This document shows, piece by piece, positions 1 to 5,302 of a stretch of DNA of 8,381 nt. Position 1 is the stretch's first letter; every line of letters begins with the position of its first letter. A model generated the notes under the pieces. The model had not been told where the DNA came from, did no database searches, and saw nothing but the letters and a program-made list of their open reading frames with translations. The position numbers and the translations under genes are program-made. This DNA is from RUG563 sp045590215 (GTDB taxonomy: Bacteria > Bacillota > Clostridia > Christensenellales > Aristaeellaceae), in contig JAZNQO010000002.1 in the NCBI GenBank assembly GCA_045590215.1, positions 1-8,381 on the forward strand. Reading direction: 5' to 3'.

Positions 1-62
1 ATACGCAAAATGGCGAAGGAGAAAGCAAGCTTTCTCTCTCGCCATTTTGTGTATTTTCTTTT
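1..62 (+). terminator. Strong hairpin terminator at left edge
   Basis: A long inverted repeat pairs positions 1-26 with 29-54, with about three non-identical positions (one a G-U wobble). It is followed by a T-rich run at 54-62. This is the form of a rho-independent terminator for a rightward gene ending left of the window. The left arm contains AAAATGGC, so the minus-strand copy would end in a short U tract and the element may work in both directions. No gene end is visible because the element touches the window edge. Confidence 0.7.
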
Positions 63-145
63 GTGCCCGTGGCCGCAAAACTTCCGTTTCTCAAGTTCCA
101 TGCGGAGATAATTTCTGCAATAAAATAAGCGTGTTTTCGCATGAT

Positions 146-162
146 GGGTGCAGGGTCAATGA
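146..162. repeat. 17-nt dispersed repeat, left copy
   Basis: GGGTGCAGGGTCAATGA here matches positions 8241-8257 at 16 of 17 bases (one C/G difference). In both places the block lies in non-coding DNA and is followed about 10-15 bases later by a GC-rich hairpin of unrelated sequence. This suggests a family of intergenic repeats, although two copies cannot prove it. Confidence 0.5.
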
Positions 163-176
163 CCTTGCCGTGGGGT

Positions 177-199
177 ACAGGGGACGAGTAGTCCCCTGT
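177..199. other. GC-rich hairpin, 9-bp stem
   Basis: ACAGGGGAC (177-185) and GTCCCCTGT (191-199) form a perfect 9-bp inverted repeat around a GAGTA loop. Only a few T residues follow on the plus strand, so it does not look like an efficient intrinsic terminator. It lies 14 bases after the dispersed 17-nt block and may belong to the same repeat element. Confidence 0.55.
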
Positions 200-234
200 T
201 TCGTGCGTTCCCTGCTTCGTCCATTACAATATAG

Positions 235-259
235 AATTCCGAATTTATAATTCCGAATT
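235..259. repeat. Two tandem AATTCCGAATT dyads
   Basis: The 11-mer AATTCCGAATT occurs at 235-245 and again exactly at 249-259, a 14-bp period. Each copy is itself a dyad (AATTC, one central base, GAATT). The right copy overlaps a possible minus-strand extended -10 (TGATATAAT, 265 to 257). This geometry suits an operator pair, but the block is AT-rich and function is unproven. Confidence 0.4.
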
Positions 260-298
260 ATATCAGCCCTGCAAATTCCAGTTTGTCGGGCACATAAA

Positions 299-334
299 AA
301 ACAAGCATCCAGTACAGTCGCCGGATGCTTGTTT
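299..334 (-). terminator. Terminator of the yybS-rplI-dnaB operon
   Basis: On the minus strand, 10 bases after the dnaB stop codon, a 12-bp stem (334-323 with 310-299) encloses a 12-nt loop. It is followed by an unbroken U run, since 296-301 reads AAAAAA on the plus strand. This is a typical intrinsic terminator and marks dnaB as the last gene of its operon. Confidence 0.88.
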
Positions 335-344
335 CTTTTCATAT

Positions 345-1700
345 TTATTCGGCAGCCAGATTATCAAACAGCGTGTATTCCGCAAGCCATGCCAGCTTCA
401 CCGTGTCCAAGGGGCCGTTTCTTTGCTTGGCCACGATGACCTCGGCGGTATTATCCGGCTGGGGGTCTTCCCGGTGATAATAATTATGGCGATGGAGGAA
501 CATAACAAGGTCAGCGTCCTGCTCGATAGAGCCGGAATCGCGAAGGTCGCTCAGCATGGGCTTGATGCCGGCACCGCCGCGCTTTTCATTGGCACGGGAG
601 AGCTGGGCACAGGCGATGAGGGGCACTTTCAGTTCCTGGGCGATGGCCTTTAAGGAACGGGAAATTTCGCTCACTTCCACCTGACGGCTTTCCGCCTTTT
701 TATCCGAGCCCATCAGCTGCAGATAGTCCAGCACGATCAGATCCAGCCCCTTATCCATCATCAGCCGCCGGCAACGGGAGCGCAGCTGGCTGGGGGTCAG
801 GCCGGAGGTATCGTCGATATACACGTCGCTGGATGCCATGGGGGCCAGCGTCCTTGCCAGCTTCACCCAGTCTTCATCCCGGAGCAGGCCTTTTCTCACC
901 TTCTGCATATCCACCCTTGCATCGCAGCAGAGCATACGCATGGCAATTTGTTCTCTGGGCATTTCAAGGCTGAAAATGGCCACTTTTGCGCCTTTTCTTG
1001 CGGCATTGGTAGCGATATTGATGGCGAAAGAGGTTTTGCCCATGGAGGGGCGTGCGCCCACCAGAATCAGTTCGCCGCCGTGGAAGCCGGTGGTCAGGTT
1101 ATCCAAGGCTACAAAGCCGCTGGGCACGCCGGAAATGCCGCCCTTCAGCCGAGCCAAAGTTTCCATTTGCTCGTAGGTGCGGGTCATGATTTCCCGGATG
1201 TGCTGCAGTTCATCGCCGCCGGACCGCTGCATCACGATATCGAAAATCAGCTTTTCGGAAAGGCCCAATACTTCCGGCAGCTCCTGCTCCTGGGCATAGG
1301 CGGCATGGGAAATATCCCCGGCGGCCTGAATGAGGCGGCGCAGGGTGGCCTTTTCGGAAACGATGCGGATATAATATTTCACATTGGCTGTGGTGGGGAC
1401 GAACTGGGTCAGCTCGATGAGGTATTCAATGCCGCCGATGCCGGGCAATGTGCCCCGACGGGAAAGTTCCGCATCCATGGTGACCAGATCCACCGCCATA
1501 TTGGACATGGAAAGCTGCTTGGCCGCATCGAAAATCTCTTTATGCGCAGGCACATAAAAATCATCGCTCACAAGGGTTTCCACCGCAGCGGAAAGAGCCA
1601 TTGGATCCTGCAGCAACGCACCCAGCACGGAGCGTTCCGCATCCGTGCTATGGGGAGGAGTTGTAATCAATTGCTGATTCTGGGTCTGGGGAGCATCCAT
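345..1700 (-). CDS. dnaB: Replicative DNA helicase DnaB
   Basis: This encodes the hexameric helicase that unwinds DNA ahead of the replication fork (called DnaC in Bacillus subtilis). The protein has 451 residues, close to the usual 440-470. The N-terminal domain begins with the typical PHSTDAERSVLGALL segment (residues 16-30). The RecA-like C-terminal domain shows Walker A GARPSMGKTS (215-224), the catalytic-region glutamate in SLEMP (E246), Walker B LIVLDYLQLM (321-330), AQLSR (365-369), RDSGSIEQDADLVMFLHR (387-404) and the arginine-finger region KQRNGP (425-430). There is no intein. The frame stays open 27 codons upstream to 1781, but I chose the ATG at 1700: it gives the family length, and the upstream extension reads through rplI in another frame. 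Start and rplI stop overlap as TGATG, with GGCGG a few bases upstream, so translation is probably coupled. Confidence 0.97.
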   Translation of the reverse strand: MDAPQTQNQQLITTPPHSTDAERSVLGALLQDPMALSAAVETLVSDDFYVPAHKEIFDAAKQLSMSNMAVDLVTMDAELSRRGTLPGIGGIEYLIELTQFVPTTANVKYYIRIVSEKATLRRLIQAAGDISHAAYAQEQELPEVLGLSEKLIFDIVMQRSGGDELQHIREIMTRTYEQMETLARLKGGISGVPSGFVALDNLTTGFHGGELILVGARPSMGKTSFAINIATNAARKGAKVAIFSLEMPREQIAMRMLCCDARVDMQKVRKGLLRDEDWVKLARTLAPMASSDVYIDDTSGLTPSQLRSRCRRLMMDKGLDLIVLDYLQLMGSDKKAESRQVEVSEISRSLKAIAQELKVPLIACAQLSRANEKRGGAGIKPMLSDLRDSGSIEQDADLVMFLHRHNYYHREDPQPDNTAEVIVAKQRNGPLDTVKLAWLAEYTLFDNLAAE

Positions 1701-2152
1701 CAGTTTTCGCCGCCTGTCACTCGCACGGTCATTTTCGCGCTTACTTCGGGATAGAGCTTCACGATGACTTCCGTTTCGCAAACGGTGCGGATGGGTTCTT
1801 TGAGGTCAATCTTCCGCTTGTCCACGGAAATATTATACTGGGCATTCAAAGCATCGGCGATTTCCTGCCCGGTGACGGAGCCGTAGAGGCGGCCTTGCGC
1901 CCCGGCCTTGGCCTTCACAGTGATGACCTTTCCCCGGAGAGTGCCGGCCTTCTTTTCCGCTTCAGCCCGGCGTTCCATTTCACGCTGACGTTCGGCAGCC
2001 TTTTTGCGTTCCAGTTCCTTGGCGGCACCGGGGGTGGATTCCACCGCCAGCTTCTTGGGGAACAGGAAATTGCGGGCGTAGCCATCGCTCACATTGACGA
2101 TTTCTTCCTTCTTGCCCGTGCCTTTCACATCAGCCAGCAAAATAACTTTCAT
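1700..2152 (-). CDS. rplI: 50S ribosomal protein L9
   Basis: This is large-subunit protein L9, which binds 23S rRNA near the L1 stalk and helps keep the reading frame. It has 150 residues, the normal length. The N-terminal rRNA-binding domain (about 1-50) carries the L9 signature from GTGKKEEIVNVSDGYARNFL onward. A charged connecting helix rich in Arg, Lys and Glu follows (about 43-75), then a C-terminal domain with the typical GRLYGSVT segment (about 88-95). The ATG directly follows the TAA of the upstream yybS gene (TAAATG, no gap). An ideal AAAGGAGG site lies inside that gene at 2168-2161. The TGA overlaps the dnaB start by one base. This packing indicates a single co-translated operon. 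Confidence 0.97.
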   Translation of the reverse strand: MKVILLADVKGTGKKEEIVNVSDGYARNFLFPKKLAVESTPGAAKELERKKAAERQREMERRAEAEKKAGTLRGKVITVKAKAGAQGRLYGSVTGQEIADALNAQYNISVDKRKIDLKEPIRTVCETEVIVKLYPEVSAKMTVRVTGGEN

Positions 2153-3259
2153 TTATATTTCCTCCTTTGGTTCAGGGGGCTTGCGCAGCCCCCGCAGATT
2201 GATGATTTGATCGAAAATGCCAAGATACGGCAGGATGCCCAGCAGGAAAAACAAAAGGGGCAAGATCATCCGGAGGGGGCGTCTGGTGCCCCGGGCTTTC
2301 TGGGTGAAATTGAGCAGGGCTGCCCCCTGCCATGTGAACAGGGCGGTTGCGCCGTAATAGAGGATGGAGCCGGCCATGGCGGCAGCGGTGCTTTGCGCCG
2401 TGGCCTGCAAAAGAGACCCGGCGACCCACGCAAGCCCAACCTTCCAGCCCATACCCCTTGGAATATGCCACAGGCTCAAAGGCGGCATATTCAAATCCGG
2501 GAAAGAAGGAATGTTTTTGCCTTCCTTTGCCAGAAATACCTGCTTGTCATAGGCGATTTTCCCAAACCGCTGGGGCAAAAGCAGGCAGGCAATGCCGCTG
2601 ATAATGGCATGCTGCGCCATCATCAGCATCACCATGGACACAAGGAAATTTTCCACCAGTGCGCCGATGGATAAAAGCAAGTCCTGCTTTGCGGCAGGGG
2701 TGATGAAATAGAGGCCGCTGGGGAGGATGCGCAGCTGTTCCTGCAAGGCATCCGGCAGGGTGATGACCCCTATTTGGTACATCTGAATGAGCAGGATATC
2801 ACATTCCGGCATTTCGGTAAGGGCTTTCACGGCCATATCCGCCACGGCCTGATACAGCTGATGATCGAAAAGCTGCTGGGCGTAGAGATACACACAGCTA
2901 AAGGCCAGGATATGGGTGACGATCATCAGGGCGCAGCCCTTGAAAAAGGGCAGCTTTTGCCACAGGATCAAGTGGAACACCGCAAAAACGGGAATCAGAT
3001 AAATGGCGGCGGCGGCAAGCCCTTGAACGCCCAGCAGATGCTGACAGGCGATCAGGCTGCACAGCAGCCCGGCCATTCCGGGGATAAGGCCGCCCAGGCC
3101 GGAAACCAGGCATAAACCCATGGGCAAAACAAACAGGACAAATAACACAACATAAATGCCGGTGATGGGGGTAAGCGATAATAAAAGCATGGGCACAGCC
3201 AGCAATAAAAAGCCAATCAGTGCCGCCTTTCCCGACCGGATCAGGGGAAAATCCTTCAT
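2153..3259 (-). CDS. YybS-like DUF2232 membrane protein
   Basis: This is a multi-pass inner-membrane protein of the YybS/DUF2232 family, whose biochemical function is not established. It has 368 residues, somewhat longer than Bacillus YybS (about 310). About eight or nine hydrophobic segments can be drawn, roughly at 12-32, 34-55, 56-72, 78-100, 105-127, 195-226, 272-290, 294-316 and 330-350. A polar loop at 130-190 separates two halves. The segment LNMPPLSLWHIPRGMGW (256-272) before the late membrane helices is typical of the family. The tail is charged (PPEPKEEI). The ATG at 3259 is preceded by AGAAGGAG at good spacing. It is the first gene of the operon with rplI and dnaB, an order known in Bacillota. 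The cyclic-di-AMP phosphodiesterase gene (gdpP/yybT) that often lies between yybS and rplI is absent. Confidence 0.85.
   Translation of the reverse strand: MKDFPLIRSGKAALIGFLLLAVPMLLLSLTPITGIYVVLFVLFVLPMGLCLVSGLGGLIPGMAGLLCSLIACQHLLGVQGLAAAAIYLIPVFAVFHLILWQKLPFFKGCALMIVTHILAFSCVYLYAQQLFDHQLYQAVADMAVKALTEMPECDILLIQMYQIGVITLPDALQEQLRILPSGLYFITPAAKQDLLLSIGALVENFLVSMVMLMMAQHAIISGIACLLLPQRFGKIAYDKQVFLAKEGKNIPSFPDLNMPPLSLWHIPRGMGWKVGLAWVAGSLLQATAQSTAAAMAGSILYYGATALFTWQGAALLNFTQKARGTRRPLRMILPLLFFLLGILPYLGIFDQIINLRGLRKPPEPKEEI
2161..2168 (-). promoter_or_regulatory. Ribosome binding site of rplI inside yybS
   Basis: On the minus strand AAAGGAGG lies 8 bases before the rplI ATG and within the last codons of the upstream gene. 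It is the strongest Shine-Dalgarno match in the operon, which fits the high demand for a ribosomal protein compared with its membrane-protein neighbour. Confidence 0.85.
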
Positions 3260-3299
3260 GAAACACTCCTTCTAAAATGGTTATGAATCTCCATTTATC

Positions 3300-3329
3300 A
3301 TTGTACGCTTATTGGTAGCGGTTTGTCAA
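3300..3329 (-). promoter_or_regulatory. Promoter of the yybS-rplI-dnaB operon
   Basis: On the minus strand a perfect -35 TTGACA (3329-3324) is separated by 18 bp from -10 TACAAT (3305-3300). It sits just past the terminator of the deacetylase gene and about 40 bases before the yybS start, giving a short leader. The -35 and -10 flanks are almost identical to those of the deacetylase promoter at 4260-4289. Confidence 0.85.
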
Positions 3330-3340
3330 TTCTTTCTCAT

Positions 3341-3376
3341 GAAAAAAGAAAAGCCGTTCTCTTTTTCAGAGAACGG
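3341..3376 (-). terminator. Terminator of the deacetylase gene
   Basis: On the minus strand a 9-bp stem CCGTTCTCT / AGAGAACGG (3376-3368 with 3362-3354) with a 5-nt loop is followed by CTTTTCTTTTTTC. It begins 15 bases after the stop codon of the deacetylase. It insulates that gene from the yybS operon, whose promoter starts only about 12 bases further on. Confidence 0.9.
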
Positions 3377-3391
3377 TGGATGGAAGGGCGT

Positions 3392-4231
3392 TTAGTCAAG
3401 CACAGTTTCCTTGCCGGGTTCCAGAACGTATTCTTTGTTCCAGTGGCGCAGGTATAGGCAAATGGCGGTGGGGTTAAAGATGCGATGGCCGTCGGCACTG
3501 CAAAGCAGCTTTTTGAAGGCTTCCACATAATCGTGAATTTCGATATTCGTGGCGTACCAAATATCATCCCGGCCGCCCATATATTCGGCAAATTCTTCGA
3601 TTACATGCCAGTTGTCGTTGCCTTCAAATTCATAGCTGTGTCCCCACAGATAGAACATCCACGGCCGGCCGTAGGGCACATTTTCCACAAAGCGATGGGC
3701 AAGCTCCATCAATTGCGGATCGTTGTGATGGCAGGTTGCCGGCAATTGCAGCCAATCAGAGGGGAGATGGAAGTCGTGGGTGGAATGTACGGTGCGGGCA
3801 TAGGCAACGCCCATATCCCCAAGCAGCTTGGACACTTGGCTATTCACCGTGCCGTAAGGATAGGCAAAGCCCCGGATGATGCGGCCGAACTGCTCTTCCA
3901 ATTGCTCTTTGTCCTTGATGATCTGATAGGGCACGTTGTCAATGGGAATGCCCACAAGGTCTGCATGTTCATAGGCGTGCATAGCCACTTCCTGACCGCA
4001 GTCTTTGTATACTTCCGTAACCTGTGCCTTGGTCATCCGGCGGTGCACCTGTCCTTTGGGATAGACGGTGCCTTCCTTGGCGTACAGGCCGCTGTTTAAG
4101 TTAAACGTGCCCTTCAGGCCGTGCTTGTTCATGATTTCGATGAGACGGATATCCTGCTCCACGCCGTCATCATAGCTGAGGGTCAGGGCTTTGCGCTTGA
4201 AGCCGGGAAAGGCCATATAAAAATCAGGCAT
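3392..4231 (-). CDS. NodB-type polysaccharide deacetylase family protein
   Basis: This is probably a metal-dependent carbohydrate de-N-acetylase or related carbohydrate hydrolase of the NodB fold (carbohydrate esterase family 4-like); its substrate is unknown. It has 279 residues. Motif 1 is TLSYDDG (17-23), giving the candidate catalytic base D21 and metal ligand D22. Motif 2 is HAYEH (85-89), with the two metal-binding histidines but alanine where Ser/Thr is usual. Motif 3 is RGFAYPYG (120-127). A late histidine in YLWGHSYEF (H198) may serve as motif 5. No signal peptide or membrane segment is visible, so it is predicted cytoplasmic, unlike the many secreted peptidoglycan deacetylases. The last 45 or so residues follow the domain and are not recognised. 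AAAAGGAG precedes the ATG. It is transcribed alone, divergently from a glycosyltransferase. Confidence 0.85.
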   Translation of the reverse strand: MPDFYMAFPGFKRKALTLSYDDGVEQDIRLIEIMNKHGLKGTFNLNSGLYAKEGTVYPKGQVHRRMTKAQVTEVYKDCGQEVAMHAYEHADLVGIPIDNVPYQIIKDKEQLEEQFGRIIRGFAYPYGTVNSQVSKLLGDMGVAYARTVHSTHDFHLPSDWLQLPATCHHNDPQLMELAHRFVENVPYGRPWMFYLWGHSYEFEGNDNWHVIEEFAEYMGGRDDIWYATNIEIHDYVEAFKKLLCSADGHRIFNPTAICLYLRHWNKEYVLEPGKETVLD

Positions 4232-4259
4232 AATGATTTCTCCTTTTCATTTTTTCTTT

Positions 4260-4289
4260 ATTGTACGGCTAAAAGGGGCGGTTTGTCAA
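4260..4289 (-). promoter_or_regulatory. Promoter of the deacetylase gene
   Basis: On the minus strand -35 TTGACA (4289-4284) and -10 TACAAT (4265-4260) are separated by 18 bp. The outer parts, ATTGACAAACCGC and CGTACAAT, are identical to the yybS promoter 960 bp away, while most of the spacer centre differs. The predicted leader is about 25 bases and contains the AAAAGGAG ribosome binding site. Confidence 0.85.
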
Positions 4290-4299
4290 TGGATGCGGT

Positions 4300-4328
4300 T
4301 TGACTTTATTGTGTCCCTTTGATAAAAT
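4300..4328 (+). promoter_or_regulatory. Promoter of the glycosyltransferase gene
   Basis: TTGACT (4300-4305) and TAAAAT (4323-4328) are separated by 17 bp, a near-consensus sigma-A-type promoter. Its -35 lies only 10 bp from the -35 of the opposing deacetylase promoter, so the two are back to back and may share regulation by competition or supercoiling. Predicted transcription starts near 4335. Confidence 0.8.
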
Positions 4329-4363
4329 ATACATAGGTATGCGCACAAGTGTATATCGAAAAA

Positions 4364-4369
4364 AGAGGT
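4364..4369 (+). promoter_or_regulatory. Ribosome binding site deciding the start at 4377
   Basis: GAGGTG lies 7 bases before the ATG at 4377. An in-frame GTG at 4368 would extend the protein by three residues but is itself part of this Shine-Dalgarno sequence, so it cannot easily be the start. Confidence 0.7.
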
Positions 4370-4376
4370 GAGAGAA

Positions 4377-5195
4377 ATGGCACAGGTGCTGGTCAGCGTG
4401 GTGATTCCCGTATACAACGGTGAAGAATGGATAGAAACCTGTTTGCAATCTGTTCTGCACCAAATGACGGATGATATGGAAGTGATTGTGGTCAATGACG
4501 GCAGCACCGATGGCTCGGAGCATATTTTGCAGCGTATGGCGGAAAAGGATGGCCGCATCCGCCTTTTTTCCCAGAAAAACAGCGGTGTAGCCGCAGCCAG
4601 AAATAAGGCCCTTTCCTTGTGCCGGGGGAAATACATCCGCTTTGTGGATGCAGATGATTTCTTGCCCGATGGCTCCATGAATATCTTATTGGATAAGGCA
4701 CAGCAAAACGACAGCGATCTGGTGATTGCCGGATATACTGAAATACACGGGAAAACGAAAACGAAGCGGAATCTGAAAAAAAGCGATGAAACCATGCCCC
4801 TCAACGATATTTTGCCCCATATGAACCATTGGGCTAACAGCTTTTTCTATGGAGCATTATGGAATAAGCTCTTCCGGGGGGATGTTATCAGGGAACATGG
4901 CTTGCAGTTCATGAGCGGCTTGCAGCTGGGAGAAGATTTTGCTTTTGTGTGCAATTACATGATGTACGCAGAAAAGGTGAGCTATTCAACGAAGGCAGTT
5001 TACGATTATCGGCGAAATGCAGGGGGCATGACGGCAAAGCAACTGATTGACTGCGTGCTGCATCCCTTGTCCAACTGCCATATGAAATGGGTGCTCTATA
5101 AAGAGCTGCGGAAATTATATCAGCATCGGGGCGTTTATCCTAAATATCGCCGGACGCTTTGGCTGTACCTGTTTCGGATTACATTGAGCAATTGA
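4377..5195 (+). CDS. Family 2 (GT-A) glycosyltransferase
   Basis: This inverting glycosyltransferase would move a sugar from a nucleotide-sugar donor to an unknown acceptor, probably in surface polysaccharide or teichoic-acid-like synthesis. It has 272 residues. The N-terminal GT-A fold shows SVVIPVYNGEEW (7-18), VNDGSTDGS (39-47), KNSGVAAARN (67-76) and the metal-binding VDADD (90-94). WNKLFR (162-167) and the likely catalytic GEDF (185-188) follow. No membrane segment is present, so it is cytosolic or peripheral. The C-terminus after about residue 215 is shorter than in many EpsJ- or TuaG-like relatives (about 320-340), so a slightly shortened protein is possible, though no broken remainder is seen after the TGA. 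It is divergent from the deacetylase. No terminator separates it from the ABC gene, so some read-through is possible. Confidence 0.88.
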   Translation: MAQVLVSVVIPVYNGEEWIETCLQSVLHQMTDDMEVIVVNDGSTDGSEHILQRMAEKDGRIRLFSQKNSGVAAARNKALSLCRGKYIRFVDADDFLPDGSMNILLDKAQQNDSDLVIAGYTEIHGKTKTKRNLKKSDETMPLNDILPHMNHWANSFFYGALWNKLFRGDVIREHGLQFMSGLQLGEDFAFVCNYMMYAEKVSYSTKAVYDYRRNAGGMTAKQLIDCVLHPLSNCHMKWVLYKELRKLYQHRGVYPKYRRTLWLYLFRITLSN

Positions 5196-5225
5196 AATGC
5201 GGCCTATGACTTGTGACAGACAATA

Positions 5226-5261
5226 TTTGTTCACAATTTGTTTACAAATTTTTGCTATAAT
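5226..5261 (+). promoter_or_regulatory. Promoter and operator-like repeats of the ABC gene
   Basis: TGCTATAAT (5253-5261) is an extended -10 element with the consensus hexamer TATAAT at 5256-5261. No good -35 hexamer is present. In its place are two abutting 11-bp direct repeats, TTTGTTCACAA (5226-5236) and TTTGTTTACAA (5237-5247). These can be read as TTCACA-N5-TTTACA, the spacing used by OmpR-family response regulators of the PhoP type. The second half also forms a perfect dyad AATTTGT-TT-ACAAATT (5235-5250). A weak -35 with an activator-type site fits regulated expression, but no regulator gene is in the window. Confidence 0.65.
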
Positions 5262-5288
5262 TCTTACGCTTTCTGGAAATAAGAGAAC

Positions 5289-5296
5289 GAGAGGTG
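5289..5296 (+). promoter_or_regulatory. Ribosome binding site deciding the start at 5303
   Basis: GAGAGGTG ends 6 bases before the ATG at 5303. An in-frame GTG at 5294 lies within this site and would add only three residues (M-N-A), so the ATG is the better start. Confidence 0.7.
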
Positions 5297-5302
5297 AATG
5301 CC

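Larger units (their letters stand above)
63..294. other. Intergenic region without a convincing gene
   Basis: This stretch lies between the edge terminator and the dnaB terminator. Short open frames cross it on both strands, but none has a convincing ribosome binding site or a recognisable protein. It holds a 17-nt block shared with the right end of the window (146-162), a 9-bp GC-rich hairpin (177-199) and two tandem AATTCCGAATT dyads (235-259). On the minus strand TGATATAAT (265 down to 257) resembles an extended -10 element, but no good -35 was found, so a promoter here is only possible. Confidence 0.5.

Noticed and set aside
91..342. 83-residue minus-strand open frame (and a plus-strand counterpart) in the left intergenic region
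   Set aside because: The minus-strand frame starts inside the dnaB terminator region and has no convincing ribosome binding site; neither frame shows a domain. A shared TLHP peptide with the right-end frame comes from the DNA repeat.
948..1754. Long plus-strand open frame opposite dnaB
   Set aside because: It is antisense to a clear dnaB gene, has no family motifs or good ribosome binding site, and its composition (many Gly, His and Gln) is that of a reverse-frame shadow.
1701..1781. Upstream extension of DnaB to an ATG at 1781
   Set aside because: It would overlap rplI by 82 bases and add 27 basic residues absent from the family; the ATG at 1700 overlaps the rplI stop in the usual coupled way.
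5211..5236. TTGTGA-N14-TCACAA as a Rex or Crp/Fnr operator
   Set aside because: The half-sites match those families, but the 14-base spacer is far from the usual 6; the abutting direct repeats explain the region better.
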